32,419 nucleotides of DNA from SZAS-79 sp031376265 (GTDB taxonomy: Bacteria > Pseudomonadota > Gammaproteobacteria > Burkholderiales > SG8-39), in assembly GCA_031376265.1 (NCBI GenBank), contig JANMDK010000196.1, positions 1 through 32,419 of the forward strand, read 5' to 3'. Position 1 is the stretch's first letter, and each line of letters starts with the position of its first letter. Of this stretch, positions 1 through 6,833 are shown piece after piece. A model generated the notes under the pieces. The model did not search any database, had not been told where the DNA came from, and was given only the letters and a program-made list of their open reading frames with translations. A program made the position numbers and the translations under genes.

Positions 1-1479
1 GAACCGGCCTTTGCGCCGGGCGTCAATGCGGTCGCGCTGACGTACGACTTTGCGTTGCGCGAGCAATTCAAGCCGGTGATGCGTGCGCAGGTGCCGGCCA
101 CCGGGGCACAGGACGTCAACCGCATGATGGCGATCCCGGCCAGCAGCCAGGACTTGCTCAATAAGCTCGAAGCGGTGCGCCTCGTGTGCCAGGAAACCGG
201 CTGCGCGGAGCGGTATCTCGGCGGCGATTGCCTTTCCGCGATCTGGCAATCGGCGCATCGCGTGGATGCGGCGAAGGGCACGAACTATGTGCCGCGAGTG
301 CGGGGGTATCTCGAGCGTGTCTTTGCCGATGACCTCACGCTGGGCGTTGCGATGACCGACGCCAAGGGCGATCGCACCAAGCGGCCGTACCAGCAGCCGA
401 ACCCGGACGCCTACCTGCATATCGTCGAGCGTCGCGCCGATGGGATCGTGCTTTCCGGTGTCAAGGCGATCGTGACCGGCGCGCCTTACATGCACGAGCT
501 GCTGGTGATGCCTTGCCGCAACATGAGCGGGCACGACACGGATTTTGCCGTCTGTTGCGCGGTGCCGATCGACGCGCCCGGCTTGACCATCGTCGCGCGT
601 CCCGCGGGTCGACCAGGCGAAAAGGCGGCCAAGTTCAGCGGCAAGTACGGCCAATCCACCGGCGTGGTGATCTTCGATAAGGTATTCGTTCCGACGGAGC
701 GAGTGTTCCTCGCAGGCGAATCGGAGTTTGCGGCACCCTTGGTTTACGACTACACCGCGCATCATCGCCACACCTGCATCGCGGCGCGCGCCGGTTTCGG
801 AGACTTGCTGATCGGCGCCGGCGCCCTGATGACCGAAGCCAACGGCATCGACCTCGATCGCGCGGACAACTTACGCGAGCAGATGGTCGACCTCATCAAG
901 ATCGTCGAGGGCTTCTATGCTTGCGGCGTCGCCGCCTCGGTGTACTGCACGTCCGATACGGTCGCCGGGGTTTCGGTGCCGGAGGCTGTCTTCGCGAACA
1001 TCGGCAAACTGCTGCTCGCCACGCAGATCTACGACATGCACCGCATCGCGCACCACGTGTCCGGCGGGCTGATCGTCACGTTGCCTGGACCGGACGAGGA
1101 CCACAACCCGGCCACGGCCGGGCGGCTTTCCGAAGTCCTCGCCGCGAGATCGGATATCCCCTACGAGAAGCGCATCGAAGTTGCGCGCTTCGTCGAGGAC
1201 CTGACCGCGAGCTACCAGGCGGGGTGGTATTCGGTCATCAGCCTGCATGGCGGCGGCTCGCCGGAGGCCATGAAGATGGAGATCTGGCGCAACTATCCGC
1301 TCGGCAACAAGGTGGACCTGGTGGAGCGGCTGCTCGAGCGCGGGATCCTCACCGACGAAACCCGCAAGATTACGCGCAACCGCCAGCCGGGCCGCTGCTG
1401 CGACGCCGGATGCCAGGTTCCCGCGGCGCCCCAGATGGTCGACCTGCCGCCGCCCCGGCGCCTCGGCGCGGTGAAATAG
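1..1479 (+). CDS. 4-hydroxyphenylacetate 3-hydroxylase / 4-hydroxybutyryl-CoA dehydratase family protein (5' truncated)
   Basis: The frame is open from base 1, so the true start lies outside the window; about 492 residues are visible of a family usually near 490-520. Residues typical of the HpaB/AbfD flavoprotein fold are clear: AMTDAKGDR (substrate/CoA side), the middle beta domain with VVIFDKVFVP, and the C-terminal helical domain with SLHGGGSPEAMKM. Family members are FAD-dependent hydroxylases or the [4Fe-4S]-flavin 4-hydroxybutyryl-CoA dehydratase. Aligned from memory to the clostridial dehydratase, two cluster ligands are kept (Cys at 202-204, His at 763-765) and two are replaced (Tyr at 214-216, Ala at 784-786), so a canonical cluster seems unlikely. 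The overall sequence still looks more AbfD-like than HpaB-like. The CitE-like lyase starts 2 bases downstream, suggesting one operon acting on a CoA thioester; the substrate is unknown. Confidence 0.85.
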   Translation, partial: EPAFAPGVNAVALTYDFALREQFKPVMRAQVPATGAQDVNRMMAIPASSQDLLNKLEAVRLVCQETGCAERYLGGDCLSAIWQSAHRVDAAKGTNYVPRVRGYLERVFADDLTLGVAMTDAKGDRTKRPYQQPNPDAYLHIVERRADGIVLSGVKAIVTGAPYMHELLVMPCRNMSGHDTDFAVCCAVPIDAPGLTIVARPAGRPGEKAAKFSGKYGQSTGVVIFDKVFVPTERVFLAGESEFAAPLVYDYTAHHRHTCIAARAGFGDLLIGAGALMTEANGIDLDRADNLREQMVDLIKIVEGFYACGVAASVYCTSDTVAGVSVPEAVFANIGKLLLATQIYDMHRIAHHVSGGLIVTLPGPDEDHNPATAGRLSEVLAARSDIPYEKRIEVARFVEDLTASYQAGWYSVISLHGGGSPEAMKMEIWRNYPLGNKVDLVERLLERGILTDETRKITRNRQPGRCCDAGCQVPAAPQMVDLPPPRRLGAVK

Positions 1480-1481
1480 CC

Positions 1482-2393
1482 ATGGGGGCTTCCGTTCTAA
1501 GAACTTTCCTCTTTGCGCCCGGCAACCATGCCCGCAGGGTCGAGAAAGCGTTCACGCTCGGCGCCGACGCAGTGATCCTCGACCTGGAAGATGCAGTTGC
1601 GGTCGGCGAGAAAGTCGCCGCCCGGACGGCGGTGGTCGAAGCGTTGTCGAAGCCGCGCGGAGTTGCCGGCTCGAAAGGCTACATCCGCGTCAACGCCATC
1701 GGCACGCAATGGTGCCTTGGCGACCTCATGGAAGTGATCCGCCCCGGCGTGGATGGCATCGTGCTGCCCAAGGTCGAGTCGGCCGCCGACCTGCGCACCA
1801 TCGACTGGCTGATCACTAATCTCGAGCGCGAGCGCGGACTGCCGCCTGGCGGCATCGACCTGATGCCGATCATCGAAACCGCCGCGGGATTCTCGCGGCT
1901 CGACCGGATCTTCGGCGCGCGCTCGCTAAAGGACTATGGCGGGCCCTGGCGAGTCAAGCGCATGGCGTTCGGTGCGGCGGATTTCACGAACGACGTCGGC
2001 ATGACCTGGACCGCCAGCGAAGACGAACTCGCGTCGTTGCGGGTCAACCTCGTGGTGGCGTCCCGCGCCGCCGGCATCGAACCGCCGGTCGACACCGTTT
2101 GGGTGCACCTGAAAGACGCAGACGGCCTGCGTGCGTCCGTAACTCGCAGCAAGCAGCTGGGATTCCAGGGTCGGTTGTGTATTCATCCGGACCAGGTGGC
2201 CGTCGTGAATGGAATTTTTACGCCCTCAGCCGAAGAGGAAGTGGGCGCGAGAAAGATTGTCGAAGCTTTCAAGGCCGCCGAGGCCGCCGGCCAGGCGGCG
2301 ATCCAGGTTGACGGCGCGATGGTCGACTACCCGGTGTACCACCGCGCCGAGCGCGTCCTTGCGACGCTGGCGGCAATCCGCTCGAAGGAGTAA
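1482..2393 (+). CDS. HpcH/HpaI aldolase / citrate lyase beta subunit (CitE-like) CoA-ester lyase
   Basis: A 303-residue protein of the CitE/malyl-CoA lyase TIM-barrel family, which cleaves or forms C-C bonds of 3-hydroxyacyl-CoA esters (malyl-CoA, methylmalyl-CoA, citramalyl-CoA) with Mg2+. Visible signatures in order: LFAPGN at residues 10-15, ILDLEDAV at 32-39, RVNAIGT, IVLPKVESA, LMPIIETAAGF (the Mg-binding Glu strand), MAFGAADFTNDVG (the second metal-ligand Asp) and CIHPDQV near residue 230, followed by the usual C-terminal helical cap. The ATG at 1482 is chosen because it begins just before the first barrel strand and lies 2 bases after the preceding stop; the longer open frame upstream is only overlap with that gene. 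It is likely co-transcribed with its neighbour and acts on a related CoA ester. The exact substrate cannot be read from the sequence. Confidence 0.9.
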   Translation: MGASVLRTFLFAPGNHARRVEKAFTLGADAVILDLEDAVAVGEKVAARTAVVEALSKPRGVAGSKGYIRVNAIGTQWCLGDLMEVIRPGVDGIVLPKVESAADLRTIDWLITNLERERGLPPGGIDLMPIIETAAGFSRLDRIFGARSLKDYGGPWRVKRMAFGAADFTNDVGMTWTASEDELASLRVNLVVASRAAGIEPPVDTVWVHLKDADGLRASVTRSKQLGFQGRLCIHPDQVAVVNGIFTPSAEEEVGARKIVEAFKAAEAAGQAAIQVDGAMVDYPVYHRAERVLATLAAIRSKE

Positions 2394-2400
2394 GCCCGCC

Positions 2401-2988
2401 ATGGATAAAATCCTGCAAACAACCCTCGCCGCAGCGTTGACGCTGGGGGTCTCTGCCTGCGCTCCGTTGATCACTCAGAGCCCGGGAATGGGACTTTCGC
2501 CGGTCAACGCGGTGGCGGACGGAGAAGACGGTCACCTGATGCTGTTCGGTGCCGACGTCGTCAGCTACTTCACCGAAAGTGCCTACCGGCCGGGCTCGCC
2601 CGCGATCAAGAGCGTCTACAAGGGGGTGACGTTCCGGTTCTCCAAGACCGAGCACAAGGCGATGTTCGACCGCGAGCCCGAAAAATACCTGCCGCAATAC
2701 GGCGGCTATTGCGCGAACGGCATCGTGTACGGCATTCCATACGGCGGCGACGCCGATTCCTGGCGCATCTTTAACGGCAAGCTCTACACCTTCGGCGGGC
2801 AGCGCTCGCGTGACGGATTCATGCTCGACCTGCCGAAAAACATCGCCTTGGCGGACAGGTACTGGGCGGAGGAGGTCAGCGGCTCGAACGCGCTAGTGCA
2901 GCGTGTCAGGCGGCTCGTCGATCGCGTGCCGCATTACCGTACCGGTCCGCAGCTCGCTGAGGACGTGGCGAAAGCCAAGGCGAAGTAG
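2401..2988 (+). CDS. YHS domain-containing lipoprotein
   Basis: A 195-residue protein. Residues 1-20 form a lipoprotein signal with a lipobox ending V-S-A-C at Cys20, so it should be anchored in the periplasm or outer membrane. The YHS-type domain follows (about residues 45-125): VVSYF, then KGVTFRFSKTEHKAMFDREP, then KYLPQYGGYCA. In this family the domain is often associated with metal-dependent or heavy-metal proteins, but small stand-alone YHS lipoproteins have no established role. The ATG at 2401 follows a good AAGGAG at the very end of the upstream lyase gene (spacing about 11) and only 7 bases separate the genes, so it is probably the last gene of the operon. A hairpin lies just downstream. 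Confidence 0.85.
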   Translation: MDKILQTTLAAALTLGVSACAPLITQSPGMGLSPVNAVADGEDGHLMLFGADVVSYFTESAYRPGSPAIKSVYKGVTFRFSKTEHKAMFDREPEKYLPQYGGYCANGIVYGIPYGGDADSWRIFNGKLYTFGGQRSRDGFMLDLPKNIALADRYWAEEVSGSNALVQRVRRLVDRVPHYRTGPQLAEDVAKAKAK

Positions 2989-3006
2989 CCCCGATGCCGA
3001 TGCCGC

Positions 3007-3032
3007 GCACCAGCCGTAAAAACGGCGGGTGC
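3007..3032. terminator. hairpin between convergent genes, terminator-like
   Basis: GCACC-A-GCCGT, loop AAAA, ACGGC-G-GGTGC: two 5-bp stems separated by one A/G mismatch. It lies between the convergent YHS lipoprotein and glutathione transferase genes. There is no T-run on either side, so intrinsic termination is uncertain; it may act as a bidirectional transcript end. Confidence 0.4.
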
Positions 3033-3064
3033 CGGGCGGTCATGCCAGTGGGGAAACGACATGC

Positions 3065-3736
3065 CTAACGCATGAGCTGGAACGGCCCGCCCTTCTCGAT
3101 GGCACGCTTGTACGAGGGCATCGCGTGGATGCGCTCGAGGAAATTCATGAGCCTGGGGCGCGTCATGTCGAGGCCGCCGCGCGCCTCTGCCGCCTCGATC
3201 GGGAAACTCATCTGGATGTCGGTCGCGGAGAACTCGCTGCCCGCGAACCACGCCGATTTCATGAGCTCGGATTCCATGTAGTCGAGCTGCGCCTTGATGT
3301 TGGGCTCGATGAAGCCGGCCTTCACTTTGCGCGCGATGCCCTTGGCGACCGGCCGGATGAAGAACGGCATCGGCGCGGTTTCCAGCCGGCCGAAGACCAG
3401 CTTCATGACCAGCGGAAGCATCGCCGAACCCTCGGCGAAATGCAGCCAGTAGGTGTAGCGGATCTTCTCCGGCGTGCCGGCCGGCGGCACGAGGCGGCCG
3501 TTGCCGTAGCGCTCGACGAGGTACTCGATGATCGCGCCGGATTCGGCAATCGTGAGGTCGCCGTCTGTAATCACCGGCGACTTGCCCAGCGGATGCACCT
3601 GCCGCAATTCCGGGGGGGCGAGCATGGTCGCCGGGTCGCGCTGGTAGCGCTTGATCTCGTAGTCGACGCCGAGCTCTTCCAGCAGCCAGAGCACGCGCTG
3701 CGAGCGGGAATTGTTGAGGTGGTGGACTGTGATCAT
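3065..3736 (-). CDS. glutathione S-transferase family protein
   Basis: A 223-residue cytosolic GST. The N-terminal thioredoxin-like domain starts at once with a beta strand and a NNSRSQRVLWLLEEL helix, where Ser residues replace the Tyr/Cys of other classes and are the probable glutathione-activating side chains. HPLGKSPVI provides the cis-Pro loop and IAESGAIIEYL the Glu-Ser pair that binds the gamma-glutamyl group. The all-helical C-terminal domain follows, with the N-capping segment FSATDIQMS. An in-frame ATG 22 codons upstream exists but adds Cys-rich non-family sequence; the ATG at 3736 gives the standard GST start and has GGAG about 12 bases upstream. It is transcribed away from the GrdB-like gene, with 55 bases between the two starts. 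The substrate is unknown. Confidence 0.9.
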   Translation of the reverse strand: MITVHHLNNSRSQRVLWLLEELGVDYEIKRYQRDPATMLAPPELRQVHPLGKSPVITDGDLTIAESGAIIEYLVERYGNGRLVPPAGTPEKIRYTYWLHFAEGSAMLPLVMKLVFGRLETAPMPFFIRPVAKGIARKVKAGFIEPNIKAQLDYMESELMKSAWFAGSEFSATDIQMSFPIEAAEARGGLDMTRPRLMNFLERIHAMPSYKRAIEKGGPFQLMR

Positions 3737-3791
3737 GGGCGCCGCTCCGCTACACTGGCTGCAACAGACCTGACTGAGGACGAAGCGGATC

Positions 3792-4664
3792 ATGCCACGC
3801 AACGATGAACCCGTCCGCTACATGGAGCGGACCCGCGACTACTACCGCGCGATCGGCTACGACAAGGACTACGTGTGGGCCGCCCATGCCGACGTCCCCT
3901 TCGCCCGGCTGGGCAAGCCACTGCGCGAGACACGCGTCGGCCTGGTGACCACCGCGCATCCGCCGGACAAGTCCAACCATGACGCGAATGGCATTCGTCA
4001 TGTCTGGTCGGGCGAAGTCGATCCGCTGGCGAAGCTCAACACCGACAACCTCGCCTGGGACCGCGAGTCGACCCATACCGAGGACCGGGAAAGTTTCCTG
4101 CCGATCGAAGCGATGAGGCTGATGGTGGACAAGGGCGTGATCGGCGGAATTGCGCGGTGCTTCCATGGCGCGCCGACCGGCTACAGCCAGCGCAAGACGA
4201 ACGAAGTCGATGCGCCTGAAATCCTCAAGCGCCTGCGCGAGGACGGCGCCGAAGCGGTCCTGCTGACAGCGTTATGACCGGTCTGCCACCAGACCGTGAG
4301 TCTGGTTTCCCGGCACCTCGAGGCGAACGGCCTGCCCACGGTCATCATCGGGTCGGCGCTCGACGTAGTGGAGCACTGCGGTGTGCCGCGCTTCCTGTTC
4401 AACGACTTCCCGCTTGGCAATCCCGTCGGCCATCCCTGGAAGGCCGACATGCAGCGCGAAGTGGTGGAAACCGCGCTACGCTTGCTCGAAACCGCGTCGG
4501 GCCCGCGCACCACCGTGGTGTCGCGCTTCGCATGGAAGGAAGACGATCCGGGCTGGCGCGAGCGGTATGGGAAAGTCGATCCCGCCGAGCGCGACCGGCT
4601 CATCGCGGTCGGCGAGGCACGCCGCCGCCGGCAGCAGGAACTGAAGCAGGGAAAAGGACAGTAA
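3792..4664 (+). CDS. GrdB-like (glycine/sarcosine/betaine reductase component B family) probable selenoprotein, Sec encoded by in-frame UGA
   Basis: One continuous reading frame of 291 codons interrupted only by TGA at 4275-4277 (residue 162). The sequence before (EAVLLTAL) and after (PVCHQTVSLVSRHLE, then VIIGSALDVVEHCGVPRFLF and DFPLGNPVG) is one uninterrupted GrdB-like domain, in phase across the UGA, so I read the UGA as selenocysteine in a U-P-V-C redox motif (Sec162, Cys165). A SECIS-like hairpin begins at the next base. GrdB proteins activate C-N bonds through a selenol; this protein is shorter (290 versus about 435 residues in clostridial GrdB) and lacks GrdA/GrdC neighbours, so its substrate is unknown. 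No selA, selB, selC or selD is present here; they would have to be elsewhere in the genome. The alternative is a Cys-to-stop mutation (TGC to TGA). The start has GAGGACG about 13 bases upstream. Confidence 0.75.
4278..4313 (+). promoter_or_regulatory. putative bacterial SECIS element
   Basis: Directly after the in-frame UGA (4275-4277). A lower stem CCGG (4278-4281) pairs with CCGG (4310-4313); an internal loop follows; then a perfect 7-bp upper stem ACCAGAC (4288-4294) pairs with GTCTGGT (4300-4306), with apical loop CGTGA (4295-4299). The apical loop starts 18 bases after UGA and has G as its second base followed by U, which fits the known bacterial pattern (loop roughly 16-37 bases downstream, G among the first two loop bases). 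SelB would bind this structure. A competing GGTCTG/CAGACC hairpin (4280-4295) is also possible. Confidence 0.65.
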
Positions 4665-4686
4665 AGGCTCGCCCCGCAGGTCATCG

Positions 4687-4760
4687 ATGGCAGCATTTCG
4701 CCCGGAGACCAAGGCGGGATGAGGGCTTTACCTTAAAAATGGCAGCATTTACCTGGAGAC
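4687..4760 (+). repeat. short direct repeat containing the ribosome-binding leader
   Basis: ATGGCAGCATTT followed by a short spacer and GGAGAC occurs at 4687-4709 and again at 4739-4760 (period 52). The second copy contains the GGAG used by the M20D gene at 4765. The first copy appears to be a duplicated leader with no gene attached. It lies in the 100-base gap after the GrdB-like gene. Confidence 0.7.
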
Positions 4761-4764
4761 GAAC

Positions 4765-5991
4765 ATGAACGACATCGTGACGAACCTGAGCAGGGAATCC
4801 GGCGGGTGGCTCGAGGCCGCGCAGGCGATCCAGCCCGATACGGTAGCGCTGCGGCGCGCGATCCATGCCGAGCCCGAGCTCGGACTGCAGACGCCCAAGA
4901 CGCTCGCGAAAGTCCAGGCCGCGCTCGCCGGCCTGCCGCTCGAATGGAAGCTGGGAAAGTCGACGACCGGCGCGATTGCGATCCTGCGCGGCGCGAAACC
5001 CGGCCGCACGGTGCTGCTGCGCGGTGACATGGACGCGCTGCCGATGCCGGAGGACACGGGGTTGCCGTTCCGCTCCAAGGTCGACAACACCATGCATGCC
5101 TGCGGCCACGACACACACACCGCAATGCTGGCTTCGGCTGCGCGCATCCTGTGCGCGCGCCGCGAGTCGCTCGCCGGCACGGTGCTCTTCATGTTCCAGC
5201 CGGGCGAGGAGGGCTTTCACGGCGCGCGCTTCATGATCGACGAGGGCCTGCTCGACAATCCCGCGCCGGATGCAGCGTTCGCGCTGCACATCATGCCGAA
5301 CGCGCCGGCCGGCAGTTTCGGCGCCAAGGCCGGGCCGATGATGGCCTCGGCGGACAAGCTGATCGTGAAAGTGGTGGGGAGGGGCGGCCACGCCTCGATG
5401 CCCCACCACGCGATCGACCCGGTGCCGGTGGCCTGCGAGATCGTGACCGCGCTGCAGACCTTCATCACGCGGCGCGTCGACATCTTCGACCCGGCCGTGA
5501 TCACAGTCGCCAAGATCGACGGCGGCTCGACGAATAACGTGATCCCGGAGTCGGCCAACCTTCTCGGCACGATCCGGACGCTGTCCGAAGAGACGCGCGA
5601 GCTGGTGCACGCCGGCATCAGGCGCGTTGCCACCAACGTTGCAGAAGCGCACGAGTGCGAGGCCGAAGTGGAGATCGTGCGCGGCTTCCCGGTCACGGTA
5701 TGCGACGCGAAGGCCGTTGGCGTCGCGCAGAACGCGATCGGCGACTTGTTCGGCGCCGAGTCCTGGCAGACGATGACCTCGCCCGTCATGGGCGCGGAGG
5801 ATTTCTCCTACGTCCTGCAGCGAGTACCAGGCGTGATGGTGTTCCTCGGCGTGTGCCCCGAGGGCCAGCAATGGAAGATGGCGTGCCCCTGCCATTCCAA
5901 CAAGATGGTGCTCAACGAGTCGATGCTCGCGCGCGGCGTCGCCGCACACTGCGGGATTGCGGAAAGGTTCCTCGCGCGCGGCTTCGACTGA
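4765..5991 (+). CDS. M20D family amidohydrolase (hippurate / N-acyl-amino-acid hydrolase-like)
   Basis: A 408-residue cytosolic metallopeptidase-fold amidohydrolase of the ILR1/hippuricase type, which hydrolyses N-acyl or N-aroyl amino acids. Visible motifs: RRAIHAEPELG near residue 35, LLRGDMDALPM near 87, HACGHDTHTAM with metal ligands Cys113 and His115, FQPGEEG with Glu148 (general base) and Glu149, the dimerisation-domain strand GRGGHASMPHHAIDP, and SPVMGAEDFSYVLQ near the C-terminus; a late His in CPCHSNKMV completes the metal site. There is no signal peptide, in contrast to the second M20 enzyme of the window at 20.9 kb. The ATG at 4765 has GGAG 8 bases upstream inside a duplicated leader. 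It follows the GrdB-like gene and could be co-transcribed; a functional link is only inferred. Confidence 0.92.
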   Translation: MNDIVTNLSRESGGWLEAAQAIQPDTVALRRAIHAEPELGLQTPKTLAKVQAALAGLPLEWKLGKSTTGAIAILRGAKPGRTVLLRGDMDALPMPEDTGLPFRSKVDNTMHACGHDTHTAMLASAARILCARRESLAGTVLFMFQPGEEGFHGARFMIDEGLLDNPAPDAAFALHIMPNAPAGSFGAKAGPMMASADKLIVKVVGRGGHASMPHHAIDPVPVACEIVTALQTFITRRVDIFDPAVITVAKIDGGSTNNVIPESANLLGTIRTLSEETRELVHAGIRRVATNVAEAHECEAEVEIVRGFPVTVCDAKAVGVAQNAIGDLFGAESWQTMTSPVMGAEDFSYVLQRVPGVMVFLGVCPEGQQWKMACPCHSNKMVLNESMLARGVAAHCGIAERFLARGFD

Positions 5992-6010
5992 GTCCATGGG
6001 CCGGATAACT

Positions 6011-6811
6011 ATGAATCCCTGGCTCACTCGCAAGCCGCTCGCAGGAGCAATTGGACTCATCTGCTTATCGGTATTGAGTATCGTCGCTTCTGCTTCTGCG
6101 CAGGTCCCCGCCGCCCCCGTGATCCCGGCGCAAGAGCGCCAGCCCGGGCCGCATGGCCGGACGGCATCCGAAATCAGCGGCGTGGATCTGTCCAAGTGGC
6201 AGGGGGAGGTGGATTTTCCCGCGATCAAGGCGGCAGGAAGGTCGTATGTCTTCATCAAGGCCACTCAGGGCGCGCGGGAGGTTGACCCGAACTACCGCCG
6301 GAACATTTCGGATGCACGCAAAGCGGGTCTGGCCGCCGGCAGCTACCACTTTTACATGACGAACGAATCGCCCGAAGCCCAGTTCGTCCATATGTCGACG
6401 AATGTTTCGTTGCTGACCGGCGATCTGCCGCCGGTGGTCGACATCGAGTTGCTGAGCAGAAACACCCTGCAGAAGCCCGCTTCCGAGCTGAAACTGTTCC
6501 TGTCCCTCCTCGAGAAGAAATATCGGGTGAAGCCGATCGTCTATTCGGGGGAAAGCTTCGCCAATGAGTACCTGGCAGGTTTTTCCGGCTTTCCGCTGTG
6601 GCTTGCCGAATACAACAAGGACCGCGCACCCAAGCTCCCGCTCGACTGGAAGCGCTGGACGTTCTGGCAGCACACGCAGAGCGGGACTGTTCCTGGAGTG
6701 TCCGGGAAGGTCGACCTCGATCGGTTCAATGGCACCCGGAGGCAATTTCGGGCGCTGCTGGTCCGTTTCTCAGGCAATGGGCGCTCGAGGTCCAGCGCAG
6801 AATCCGGCTAG
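6011..6811 (+). CDS. secreted glycoside hydrolase family 25 lysozyme
   Basis: A 266-residue protein with an N-terminal signal peptide (basic n-region, hydrophobic core, A-S-A/Q cleavage near residue 33) followed by a GH25 barrel: GVDLSKWQGEVDF, YVFIKATQG, AGSYHFYM, PPVVDIEL with catalytic Asp144 and Glu146, PIVYSG, LWLAEY, WTFWQHTQSG and DLDRFNG. GH25 enzymes hydrolyse the beta-1,4 bond between N-acetylmuramic acid and N-acetylglucosamine of peptidoglycan. The predicted destination is the periplasm or outside the cell. The ATG at 6011 is preferred over an in-frame ATG at 5996 because it gives a compact signal peptide; neither has a strong Shine-Dalgarno. No holin or phage genes are next to it, so this is probably a cellular or antagonistic lysozyme rather than a prophage endolysin. 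Confidence 0.88.
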   Translation: MNPWLTRKPLAGAIGLICLSVLSIVASASAQVPAAPVIPAQERQPGPHGRTASEISGVDLSKWQGEVDFPAIKAAGRSYVFIKATQGAREVDPNYRRNISDARKAGLAAGSYHFYMTNESPEAQFVHMSTNVSLLTGDLPPVVDIELLSRNTLQKPASELKLFLSLLEKKYRVKPIVYSGESFANEYLAGFSGFPLWLAEYNKDRAPKLPLDWKRWTFWQHTQSGTVPGVSGKVDLDRFNGTRRQFRALLVRFSGNGRSRSSAESG

Positions 6812-6833
6812 CCACGGCTTTTTCGAGAGCGAC

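Noticed and set aside
4296..4664. Separate 122-residue gene starting at GTG 4296
   Set aside because: It is in the same frame as the upstream frame ending at the UGA, begins in the middle of a conserved GrdB-like domain, and has no ribosome site; better read as the part after Sec.
4681..6264. Long minus-strand open frame of 527 codons
   Set aside because: Arg/His/Gly-rich composition typical of an antisense shadow; the plus strand carries a clear M20D enzyme with all motifs.
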